Shown one piece after another: positions 28,701 through 38,635 of a DNA stretch of 64,000 nucleotides. Where the stretch lies: contig DAOTUB010000225.1 of the NCBI GenBank assembly GCA_034437455.1, positions 81,232 through 145,231 on the forward strand, read 5' to 3'. The notes under the pieces are model-generated. The model was not told the origin of the DNA. It saw only the letters and a list, made by a program, of their open reading frames with translations, and made no database searches. The position numbers and the translations under genes are program-made. Origin of the DNA: DAOTUB01 sp034437455 (GTDB taxonomy: Bacteria; Chloroflexota; Anaerolineae; B4-G1). Positions within the stretch are counted from its first letter, which is position 1. Every line of letters begins with the position of its first letter.

Positions 28701-30169
28701 CCCCAGTGAGCACGTGGCGGTACGAGAATTTTTACGTTGTGCAGCACACCTACACCGCCAGCGATACGTACCACGTAGTGATGACCGCCACCAATAACTG
28801 CCCGAGCGATGCTACGGTGACCCACGACGTCGTCGTACCGGGCGATCCGGACATCGCTGTGGACCCACTCTCGTTGAGCGCCTTGTTGAATCCCAATATA
28901 AACGCAAACCAGACGAGCCCGCGCGAATTGATCATCAGGAACGCTGCCGGCGCCACTGCTGGCCTGAGATGGACGCTGGTCGAGACGCCGACAGATGTCT
29001 CCTGGTTGGACGTTTCGCCCGCAAGCGGTTTAATATCTCCATCGGGGAGCAGCAGTGTGCAAGTCACCTTCAATACCTCTCCGAACCCTGGATTCGGCAC
29101 CCATACTACCACACTGCGGATCACCAGCAACGATCTGGAAGTGCCGGTGGTGAATGTGAACGTGACGCTGGAAGTGGCCTCTGGATGTATCGAGATAGAT
29201 GGTGCAGACTTTGACTTTGCGCCGACGGGGCCGATTACGGCGGGGGACACGGTCGTCTTTACGGCCAGTGTGGAACAGGGCAGTCTGCCCATTGACTATA
29301 CCTGGGATTTCGGCGATGGTAATTCGGTGGTGCAGAATGCCGTGAATGCGCAGACCTCCATTGTGACGCATATCTACACGGGCACAGAAGAGGGATACCA
29401 CGTGAAGCTGCGGGTGACCAATCCTTGTCCAAGTGAAGACAGCGTCTCCAAGAGAGTGGGTAATCCGGTGATCTATCTGCCGCTGGTGGTGCGAAACCAT
29501 AGCACCTGCGCGATGGTGGACATCATTGCTCCCCTGGAGAGTGACAGCCCAGTGGCGCTGGGCGAGATGATGCACTTTACCGCCACTGTCGCCGGCAGTA
29601 TACCCATCACCTATGCCTGGGAATTTGGCGGTTCTGGCACGTCGGGTGGGACAGACATGAATCCGAACTTCACATACGATGCCGTCGGGACCTACACGGT
29701 CACCCTGGTCGTGACAAATGCCTGCGGGACCGACGATGAATCTATCGTGGTGTCAGTGATCACGCCAACCTGTACTGTGCCGAGCATTACCGGACTGACA
29801 AGCGATGGCTCGGTGACGTTGGGCGAGACAGTGCACTTTACCACTGCCGTCACCGGTAGTACACCTATCACTTACACCTGGGATTTTGGCGGCGCCGGGA
29901 CGCAGGGTGGTACTGACGCTAACCCGACTTTTACGTACGACGCAGCCGGCATATATGTGGTCAGGCTGGACGTGGCCAACCCTTGTGGGACGGACACCGA
30001 CGTCACTCTGGTGACCGTCAATGCAACCCGGTCCAGCTCCAGCTTCGTCCCGGCCGCGTCGCTGGCGGACGCGATGCTCTCGCTCATCAGTCGTCTTCCC
30101 GCGTTCGACGCCATCGTCGAGGCGGATGCTTCGCAACCGGCTGTGGATTCTGGGGACGCTTCCGGCTGA
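25739..30169 (+). CDS. giant secreted PKD/BACON-like repeat protein with N-terminal cohesin-like domain
   Basis: About 1476 residues. Signal peptide: MMSKLWTFIIASFMAVTLLLL, ending near VSARE. Residues about 40-190 (TIQVGGSIAITVGLENPSAI to GSPSGWITV) have the pattern of a cohesin: a VGxxxxVxVxLxN opening, a central hydrophobic strand and a GxLxxLTVxA-like strand. The rest alternates PKD domains (YVWDFGDG) and BACON-like Ig domains (PPSLSATLNPGSSITRTL, SNDPDEPQV). An internal YLPLVVRNH near residue 1245 matches a motif of the small secreted protein at 30338. The starts at 25739 and 25742 are both possible; AAGGAGG fits the second slightly better. It lies 82 bp after the dockerin-like gene on the same strand, which suggests the products bind each other. 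Confidence 0.85.
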   Translation: MMSKLWTFIIASFMAVTLLLLVGVASVSAREIPDDEYTAPLAPLQQAITVTLGSDTIQVGGSIAITVGLENPSAIEVAAFRMETDHGAGNFITVTNWSPNVPDFITDTWWSPAGVNPGGGPTRVYWSGSTLEVGVYITGTGSLGWLTVDAGMTPGTYELAYVPGAGLTALKDSGNNNIFAPALGSPSGWITVVDIPITSLSAAGDSPVALGTATNFTATVNGAATNVTYTWSFGGTGTGSGLDTANPAYTYDNPGVYTAIVTASNTADSITDTTTVEIHALPDLSADNSGLTDVDSDVYFTATLNSDPLGVTYVWDFGDGVGTDVGATPSYAYSTAGSYVATVTATNAAGSVPATTTVDIQDVLITGLAANNDGPTALGSPTQFNATVATGTGVSYAWDFGDGTGVGVGASPVYTYTGFGTFTAVVTATNSRDWVTATTDVIISSDPDIQVPASMTEVLNPNETSTQILTIRNVGGENLNWSTLNENPGVGWLSETPTSGSAPIPPGGSDNVTVTFNSTGMNPGTYNTVLRIRSDDPDEQWSNVPVTLTVTCVPVTAVDFDYTPSNPSAGDPVDLTAVVTPSNATPLIDYAWNFGDGDTGAGPTVAHTWSLSGTYSVALTVTNCSGVGLETVSKSVNVPGDLDITVSPPSLSATLNPGSSITRTLVIENDPGATANLNWNLAENPGVGWLTESSLNGTLGPGESVNVDVVFDATGWPTNTYTTWLQVNSNDPDEPQVIVTATLVVTTVCIPAEGANFSYSPSNPQAGEEVTFFGSVTRGTEPVTYTWDFGGGNVATGSVVTYSWNLSGTYPVAVSAVNSCGSTGPTTNYVGVTGEPDITVAPLTLSASLEVGGNTTRQLIIGNDSAATADLNWSVMEVPTDVAWLSEAPGSGVASPGMSDTVTISFNAVGLSGGTYNTTLRVGSNDPDQPTVDVPVALTVVTCAPVSNVDFTTSANPEVGEPVTFTGTVDAGSRTPIEFAFDFGDGTAPVSTWRYENFYVVQHTYTASDTYHVVMTATNNCPSDATVTHDVVVPGDPDIAVDPLSLSALLNPNINANQTSPRELIIRNAAGATAGLRWTLVETPTDVSWLDVSPASGLISPSGSSSVQVTFNTSPNPGFGTHTTTLRITSNDLEVPVVNVNVTLEVASGCIEIDGADFDFAPTGPITAGDTVVFTASVEQGSLPIDYTWDFGDGNSVVQNAVNAQTSIVTHIYTGTEEGYHVKLRVTNPCPSEDSVSKRVGNPVIYLPLVVRNHSTCAMVDIIAPLESDSPVALGEMMHFTATVAGSIPITYAWEFGGSGTSGGTDMNPNFTYDAVGTYTVTLVVTNACGTDDESIVVSVITPTCTVPSITGLTSDGSVTLGETVHFTTAVTGSTPITYTWDFGGAGTQGGTDANPTFTYDAAGIYVVRLDVANPCGTDTDVTLVTVNATRSSSSFVPAASLADAMLSLISRLPAFDAIVEADASQPAVDSGDASG

Positions 30170-30202
30170 GCCGATTAGCCGTGTAACCGAGGACAATCTT
30201 AC

Positions 30203-30232
30203 CCTCCCGTGGGCGCTGCCGCCCACGGGAGG
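30203..30232. terminator. 13-bp perfect hairpin after the surface-protein gene
   Basis: CCTCCCGTGGGCG, loop CTGC, CGCCCACGGGAGG. It starts 34 bp after the stop codon. There is no T-run, but the stem is long enough to end or protect the transcript. Confidence 0.6.
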
Positions 30233-30250
30233 ACGAGTTGTTTCATGCCA

Positions 30251-30307
30251 GACCCCCGTCCCCCTTCCGTCCCCCCCATTGGGGGGGAGAGAGGGGGGGC
30301 GGGGGTC
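30251..30307. repeat. nested C/G palindrome, intergenic copy
   Basis: GACCCCCG / CGGGGGTC outer arms enclose C-runs, then C7, ATT, G7, AGAGA, G7. The core matches the copy inside lon (4501-4546). It lies between converging genes and could end transcription both ways. Confidence 0.85.
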
Positions 30308-30337
30308 TGTATTTGCGTATCTTGCCTGCCCACACGA

Positions 30338-30619
30338 CTAGAAGTTTCTGAGAACCAACGGGAGGAATATCTTGAACTCGGCTTCCCCCCCACACCAGAA
30401 ACCGGCGCAGGCGCCATAGTTGGCGCTGGTGCCAAAGCTGCCCACCGCGCCCTGCCCCATCGTGCTGATCACGCCATAGTTGGTCCCCGTCACGCGGCTT
30501 CCGCCTCCGGCGACGACGTGGCGGACGATATCGTATCCCTGGAGCAACAAAGCGCCAGAGAACAACGTCAGTGAGGCCAGCATCAATACTACCAGAATGA
30601 TCTTTTTTCGCTTGCTCAT
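30338..30619 (-). CDS. small secreted protein with C-terminal LPLVLRN motif
   Basis: About 93 residues. A lysine-rich start (MSKRKKIILV) and a hydrophobic signal (VLMLASLTLFSGALLLQG) are followed by a Gly/Ser-rich middle with two TNYGV/ANYGA-type repeats (GTNYGVISTMGQ and SANYGACAGFWCGG), ending in IFLPLVLRNF. The repeats and the end resemble short exported proteins common in Chloroflexota; no function is known. Two ATGs lie in tandem. The second fits the AAGGAGG ribosome site better (6 nt). The lipoprotein gene ends 24 bp upstream in the same direction, so the two may form an operon. Confidence 0.65.
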   Translation of the reverse strand: MSKRKKIILVVLMLASLTLFSGALLLQGYDIVRHVVAGGGSRVTGTNYGVISTMGQGAVGSFGTSANYGACAGFWCGGEAEFKIFLPLVLRNF

Positions 30620-30645
30620 CATCGGCCTCCTTTAGCCAGGACTGC

Positions 30646-31812
30646 CTAGTTGAGCGAGACCAGGATCAGAATGACGCCGGTGCCTTGATCCAGCGACTCC
30701 ATTGCCTTGCCCAGGATGGTACCAGGCGGATAGAACTCCACGTCGCCCACTTGGAGAGGATCGGCCCGCATCGCGTGACCGGTCGTGTCCGAAGTGACCA
30801 ACAGGTCGCCCGGCTGGATCGCGCCGTTCTCAGCCGAGACCTTGCAGGGTACCACGCCGGCCATCGCGACAGGCACGTGGTCCAGTTCCAGATCATACAT
30901 AAACTTGGGAAGATGCTCGATTTCAGGTATGTTGGGATCGCCTTCCAAGATCTCTGGAATCACATCACCGCCGAGAAAGCCCGGACGGGTGGAGTATACA
31001 CCAGCGACATTGGTGGCGTAAGACTCCGCGGAACGTATCAAGAGCCCATCCGTCCCGATGACCAAGACATCTCCAGGTTCTGCGCTTTCGCCTGTCGGCA
31101 GCATATCGGCGTAATCGGCTCCACCATTTTCGAATGTACCATCCACACGGGCACGCACTGTATCTAGATAGTCGTAGACACGGAAGACGCGCTCATTAAA
31201 TGGGTCCGAGACGCCATCACCTCGGTAGGCATAGATATAGTCCCCATCAGGATCCAAGTTGGCCAGCTCCAACGTGGGCACATCAGCCCCATTGTTCACA
31301 GCCAAAATCGCGTTCCCGCTATCACCACTTGAGGGCACAACGGCGACACCGAGGCCGATACCGTCACCAGCGTTGGCGATGTTCAGGGTGGCGCTCATTG
31401 GGCTGGTCTTGTAGACGTAACCATCGATCGTGGCTCCGGGTACCAGGCTCATCGCGTACGGCGCGCCCCATAGCCGTTGGCGATTTGGCAAGTGCTCCCC
31501 TTCTACTGTCAGATCCACTTCCATTGGCTCGTGCATCTCCTCGATGGGCGGACTCAACACCTCACTGAAAATGCCGTTCTGAGTTGTGACGGTCCGTGTG
31601 ACCACGTATACTTCAGTGCCGGTGCCCGCCCTATACAACCGGAAGGCAACCTCGTAGTCACCGTCGGATACAGGATTGCCACTGCCGTCGGTCAACACGC
31701 CTTGATAGCTGAAGCTAGAGGTTAAAGCGGTCGGCGTGCAGCCGGCGATAATCACGGTGGCGAGAGCGATGAAAACCAACCCACCAATCACCAAAAGTTT
31801 GCGAATGTTCAT
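30646..31812 (-). CDS. lipoprotein with phage-tail/peptidase G2-like C-terminal domain
   Basis: About 388 residues. Lipoprotein signal MNIRKLLVIGGLVFIALA, with lipobox IIAGC at about residues 20-24. The N-terminal part (FSYQGVLTDGSGNPVSDGDY, VAFRLYR) is found in many secreted proteins with a short beta domain. The C-terminal half has DYADMLPTGESAEPGDVLVI and QPGDLLVTSDTTGHAMR, ending GKAMESLDQGTGVILILVSL. This resembles the self-processing or chaperone region (peptidase G2 type) at the end of phage tail-spike proteins. It would be attached to the membrane and exposed outside. The frame runs 11 codons further upstream, but ATG 31812 follows AAGGAGA. Confidence 0.7.
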   Translation of the reverse strand: MNIRKLLVIGGLVFIALATVIIAGCTPTALTSSFSYQGVLTDGSGNPVSDGDYEVAFRLYRAGTGTEVYVVTRTVTTQNGIFSEVLSPPIEEMHEPMEVDLTVEGEHLPNRQRLWGAPYAMSLVPGATIDGYVYKTSPMSATLNIANAGDGIGLGVAVVPSSGDSGNAILAVNNGADVPTLELANLDPDGDYIYAYRGDGVSDPFNERVFRVYDYLDTVRARVDGTFENGGADYADMLPTGESAEPGDVLVIGTDGLLIRSAESYATNVAGVYSTRPGFLGGDVIPEILEGDPNIPEIEHLPKFMYDLELDHVPVAMAGVVPCKVSAENGAIQPGDLLVTSDTTGHAMRADPLQVGDVEFYPPGTILGKAMESLDQGTGVILILVSLN

Positions 31813-32088
31813 GTTTCTCCTTCTTGTATATGCTTGGCTGTCCAAATAGATGTTTATTCATCACGCTTGGATGTATAAAATCACCTCCTCGTAATCATCA
31901 TGCCCATTTGCTGTTTGTTTCTCTAGTGGGGGAATGGGATTCTGCCAACGCTTGCCTAGTATACCATAAAACTGTCGATTGGAACACTCGTTGCTCCCCG
32001 CCCTGGGCATTTGCTTTGTCCAACCTCTAAAAACATGTTACAATATTCTTTCGCCTTGACGAAGGTAGCAAAACTAGGGGAGGAATCG

Positions 32089-34938
<2,850 letters not shown>

Positions 34939-34957
34939 TTCAGAGCAGAAGCTCACG

Positions 34958-36883
34958 ATGAAGCAGTGGCGCAATCTGTGGCATCAGTATCACACGTGGG
35001 TAGGTGTCGTCGTCAGCGGTATACTGGTGTTCGGTTGTTATGGTTTTGCCTTGCAGTTGCCATTCTTCTTTGACGATCTGCCGGTGATGACGTGGGTGGG
35101 CCGCCACAGTTTGGCAGACATCTGGACGATGTCGAGCGAAGGTTCCTTCTATCGCCCGCTGACGTTTACCGTGTACAAATTTGGACTCTTATTCCCTCAA
35201 GGTGCGCGGCAGGTCGTGCTGCACGCGGTGAACCTGCTGGCCTATTGGAGCAGCGCTGTCCTCGCCGCCCAGATCGTCAAGCTCTGGGGCAAGAGCTACA
35301 GGCAAGCGTTATTGACCTCGGTCCTGTTTGCCGTATTCCCCTTCATGTTCCTCGCGGTCCCCTGGATCACGGCCATGCCTCACCACCTGGCTACGGTATT
35401 GACCTTGCTGGCCGTATACGCCGCTCTGAAGGCCGAGCGCGACCATGCGACAGTTTGGTGGGGCGTGAGCTTTGCGGCGACTCTGCTGGCCTCCTTCGCC
35501 CATGAGAGCGGCCAGGTGTGCGGCTTTATCGTCGCTGGATGGGTGATCATCCAGCATGGCATCCGTTCAGGGCGGCGGCGCATCGTCGGGATTGTTATAG
35601 GGATGGCGCTCAGCCTCGGAACATTCCTGCTGCGCAACTATATCCCTGGTGTGGGAGAGGCGCGCATGGCGGGGCTACAGGATTATGCTGAGAACACGAT
35701 GTTTTTCCTGCACGGCCTGACCTATCCCGTCGCCCCCATCATCGGTTGGCTGGTGCACCATCGCGGAGGGCACGATTTTACACTGATCAAAATCGCTGCG
35801 GTTTCTCTGGGGCTTTTGTTGGTATGGGCAGTGCGGCGCAGCCGGGACTGGCGCTGGATGGCGTGTAGCCTGTGCTGGTGGGCTGGCGCGGCGCTCCCGG
35901 CGGTCGTATCGCTGCGCTACAGCAGGCTGTATATTTCCCCACGCCTGTATGCCCTCTCGTCTGTGGGCGTCGTGATGTTGTGGGCTTACATCATCATTGA
36001 GCTTGGCAGAACGGTGCGTCATATGTGGGGACGGCGGCTGATCTGGGGGTTGCTGGCTGGCCTGATCGTGGTGCAGAACGTCGCGTTTATCTACCGCTAC
36101 CGCGAATTACACGTATCCCTCAATCAGATCTACCGGCGCGTTCTGGAAGCGGCGAGGGACAAGGAGAACTCGCCGCTGGGATTTGTGAATCTGCCCAAGT
36201 CGTTGGCGTACCCGGAGAAAACGTACGCCATGATTCAAGAAGCCATGCTATTTATCCCCGCTTACTCGAACGTCGCCGAGTTTATCGAGGTGAACGGGAG
36301 ATGGCGAGACGCGGATGCCGTGATGTTCTCGCCGGTTCTCGAAGAGACGGAGCTGATGTTTGGCTTCCAGGGAGATGGGGTCGATTGGGAGGGAATGCGC
36401 CGGTTCGCCAGCGAGCATCGGATAGTTTGGCTCGCGCGGTGGCGCGATGGTCGTTTCTCGCTGGATCACGTCGGGAGCATCGAGGCCAACGCGACGCCTT
36501 CCTCGAACGATCCCCTGGTGCGGTTCGAAGATGGACCGGTGATCGAATCCGCAACGGTGGAGCAGATGCCAGACGGCCATTGGGCCGTGACGATCGCGTG
36601 GCTGGCGTCGGGCCCGGTGGACGCCAGGATTTTCGTCCACGTGCGCGACGCCGACGGCAACGTGGTTGCGCAAGCAGACGGACCGGCGCTGGGCGGCATG
36701 GTGCCGCCCTGGCTCTGGCGCTCAGGCGACCGCATCTATGACGTGCGCCACATCTTTTCGACAGGCTCCACGCCCCACACGGTGCAGGTAGGCTTGTTCA
36801 ATGAGGAGGGTCGCCTGCCCGCGTTTGTGGACGGCGTCAGTTGCCCGGACGATGCAGTGCCGGTAGCGACGATTGCGCCCTAA
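34958..36883 (+). CDS. GT-C-like multi-pass membrane protein, function unknown
   Basis: About 641 residues. Roughly ten hydrophobic segments fill residues 15-390. An early FFDDLPVMTWVG loop may be a GT-C acidic motif, followed by SFYRPLTFTVYKFG, a phrase seen in GT-C-type membrane proteins. The last 220 residues are soluble: a region with YPEKTYAMIQEAM and AEFIEVNGRW, and a beta-rich end (HWAVTIAWLASGPVDARIFVHV, split here as HWAVTIAW / LASGPVDARIF). The soluble end resembles that of the GT39-like protein at 8870. The ORF is open 13 codons upstream into uvrA, but I place the start at ATG 34958, giving an intergenic gap of 19 bp. The substrate is unknown. Confidence 0.65.
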   Translation: MKQWRNLWHQYHTWVGVVVSGILVFGCYGFALQLPFFFDDLPVMTWVGRHSLADIWTMSSEGSFYRPLTFTVYKFGLLFPQGARQVVLHAVNLLAYWSSAVLAAQIVKLWGKSYRQALLTSVLFAVFPFMFLAVPWITAMPHHLATVLTLLAVYAALKAERDHATVWWGVSFAATLLASFAHESGQVCGFIVAGWVIIQHGIRSGRRRIVGIVIGMALSLGTFLLRNYIPGVGEARMAGLQDYAENTMFFLHGLTYPVAPIIGWLVHHRGGHDFTLIKIAAVSLGLLLVWAVRRSRDWRWMACSLCWWAGAALPAVVSLRYSRLYISPRLYALSSVGVVMLWAYIIIELGRTVRHMWGRRLIWGLLAGLIVVQNVAFIYRYRELHVSLNQIYRRVLEAARDKENSPLGFVNLPKSLAYPEKTYAMIQEAMLFIPAYSNVAEFIEVNGRWRDADAVMFSPVLEETELMFGFQGDGVDWEGMRRFASEHRIVWLARWRDGRFSLDHVGSIEANATPSSNDPLVRFEDGPVIESATVEQMPDGHWAVTIAWLASGPVDARIFVHVRDADGNVVAQADGPALGGMVPPWLWRSGDRIYDVRHIFSTGSTPHTVQVGLFNEEGRLPAFVDGVSCPDDAVPVATIAP

Positions 36884-36908
36884 TCCAATCCACAGATCGA
36901 GTATCTGA

Positions 36909-37961
36909 ATGAAAGACCCGACCAAGCGAGTCAAAGAGCAAGCTCACCGCCTGGGCTTTGATCTGGTGGGCGTGACCTATCCTGCCCCCAGCGCCCACAT
37001 CGCTTTCTACGCCGACTGGCTGGCGCGAGGCTGCCACGCCGAGATGGACTATCTGGCCCGGCCCGACGGAGTCGAGAAGCGAGCCGACCCCCGCCGCATC
37101 ATGCCCCAGGTCCGCTCTATCGTCGTCGTGGGGATGAACTATTACATGGGCGATCCCCCGCCGACCGAGGGGCTGCAAGGCCGCGTAGCCCGCTATGCCT
37201 GGGGAACCGATTACCACACGGTGATGGTAGAAAGGCTGCGTCAGCTCGCCGCCTGGATCGCAGAGCAAGTTGGACAACCGATAGCGCATCGAGTCTACGT
37301 AGACACCGGCCCGCTGTTGGAACGAGAGCTGGCCCAGCGGGCCGGGCTAGGCTGGGCGGGCAAGAACACGAATCTCATCCATCCAGAGCTAGGCTCGTAC
37401 TTTTTCCTGGGCGAGTTGCTTCTCGATCTCGAACTGGAGCCAGACGCGCCCTTTGCCGCCGATCGTTGCGGCGACTGTACCGCCTGTCTGGATGCCTGCC
37501 CCGTAGGGGCTTTACTCGCTCCCCGTACTCTTGACGCTCGCCGCTGTATCTCCTACCTCACCATCGAGCACCGAGGCTCCATCCCGGTGGAAATCCGCCC
37601 GCTGCTGGGCGACCGGGTTTTCGGCTGCGACACGTGCCAGGAAGTCTGCCCCTGGAACCGACGCTTCGCTCGCTCCACCAGCGAGCCTGCCTTTGCGCCC
37701 CGTCCTGGTCAGATCGCCCTCGACTTGATCGACCTGCTGGAACTCGACGACGATGGATTCCGCGCGCGCTTCCGCGATACTCCGCTCTGGCGCGCCGGGC
37801 GTGTGGGGCTGGCGCGCAATGCCGCCGTCGTGCTGGGCAACCTGGGCGATCCGGCCGCCATCCCCGCGCTGGAGCGCGCCCTCGCCGATCCCGACCCGCT
37901 GATAGTCGAGCACGCCGCCTGGGCGTTGGAATGTATTCGTAACGCCCGGCAGCGGACTTGA
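36909..37961 (+). CDS. queG: epoxyqueuosine reductase
   Basis: 350 residues. The N-terminal cobalamin-binding part (ARGCHAEMDYLAR, RSIVVVGMNYYMG, YAWGTDYHTVM) and catalytic region (DTGPLLERELAQRAGLGW, GKNTNLI) are typical. Two [4Fe-4S] motifs follow: CGDCTACLDACPVGAL, and CDTCQEVCPWNR with an extra Cys upstream in RRCISYL. A HEAT-like repeat (VLGNLGDPAAIPALERAL) closes the protein. It reduces epoxyqueuosine to queuosine in tRNA, the last step of queuosine synthesis. The start ATG fits the conserved beginning. The promoter of the tetR operon overlaps its stop codon. Confidence 0.95.
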   Translation: MKDPTKRVKEQAHRLGFDLVGVTYPAPSAHIAFYADWLARGCHAEMDYLARPDGVEKRADPRRIMPQVRSIVVVGMNYYMGDPPPTEGLQGRVARYAWGTDYHTVMVERLRQLAAWIAEQVGQPIAHRVYVDTGPLLERELAQRAGLGWAGKNTNLIHPELGSYFFLGELLLDLELEPDAPFAADRCGDCTACLDACPVGALLAPRTLDARRCISYLTIEHRGSIPVEIRPLLGDRVFGCDTCQEVCPWNRRFARSTSEPAFAPRPGQIALDLIDLLELDDDGFRARFRDTPLWRAGRVGLARNAAVVLGNLGDPAAIPALERALADPDPLIVEHAAWALECIRNARQRT

Positions 37962-37985
37962 CAATTCCCTCCCGTTGAGTACAAT
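37958..37985 (+). promoter_or_regulatory. promoter of the tetR-ABC exporter operon
   Basis: TTGACA (37958-37963), 16 nt, TACAAT (37980-37985). The -35 box overlaps the queG stop codon. Two operator-like palindromes lie directly downstream. Confidence 0.75.
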
Positions 37986-38025
37986 ATGACCCTGGTCATT
38001 TTTATCCTGCGGTCATCAATATGAC
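37986..38025 (+). promoter_or_regulatory. paired TetR operator-like palindromes
   Basis: First site: ATGAC-CCTG-GTCAT (37986-37999, extended to ATGACC/GGTCAT). Second site: GTCAT-CAAT-ATGAC (38012-38025), which covers the start codon of the regulator. The half-sites are identical and alternate in direction. They lie at the expected transcription start, which suggests autorepression. Confidence 0.65.
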
Positions 38026-38635
38026 GATGAATGAGCAACTTTCACGACGCGAGCGCAAAAAGCGCGAGACCCGCCAACGGCTGATGGAAGCCGCGCTGGA
38101 ACTCTTCCACGAGCACGGATACGACGCGACCACCGTCGAGCAGATCGCCGAGGCAGCCGACGTCGCCAAGGGCACCTTCTTCAACTACTTTGCGACGAAA
38201 GAGGCGATCCTGCCGGCCATCGCCGCGCGGCTGTTGCAGCAACTGGAAGAGATGCTCTCTTCCGAACGAGGCGCGCCCGCCAGCCCCGTCGCGCGCATCA
38301 AGTTGGCGCTGCGCCTGATGGCCGAAGATCCGCTCTGCGAGGCAAAGTTAGCGCGGCGGCTCTTTACGGCTGTGATGCGTCGGCGAGATGCCCATCCTGG
38401 GCATGCCCTGCGCAACTTGTTGACCGAACAGGTGCGCCAGGCCCAGGCCGCGGGCGAGGTTCGCGCCGATCTGGACCCGGTCTACCTGGGCAACGTGATC
38501 AGCGCGCTTTTCTTCCAGCAGTTGATGATGTGGCATCATGGCTATCGTCCCGCTCCCCTGCCCGAGCTGCTCGACGCGACAGTAGATCTATTATTGGATG
38601 GCATCGCCGGCCCAAACTGGAGACAATCATTTTGA
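38021..38635 (+). CDS. TetR-family transcriptional regulator
   Basis: 204 residues. The N-terminal helix-turn-helix is standard: ETRQRLMEAALELFHEHGYD, then TTVEQIAEAADVAKGTFF and NYFATKEAIL. The C-terminal ligand and dimer domain is diverse, as usual. The gene's own start lies within an operator-like palindrome. Its stop (TGA 38633-38635) overlaps the TTG start of the ABC gene, so the regulator and exporter are translated together. It most likely represses its own operon until a drug-like or lipid ligand binds. Confidence 0.93.
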   Translation: MTMNEQLSRRERKKRETRQRLMEAALELFHEHGYDATTVEQIAEAADVAKGTFFNYFATKEAILPAIAARLLQQLEEMLSSERGAPASPVARIKLALRLMAEDPLCEAKLARRLFTAVMRRRDAHPGHALRNLLTEQVRQAQAAGEVRADLDPVYLGNVISALFFQQLMMWHHGYRPAPLPELLDATVDLLLDGIAGPNWRQSF

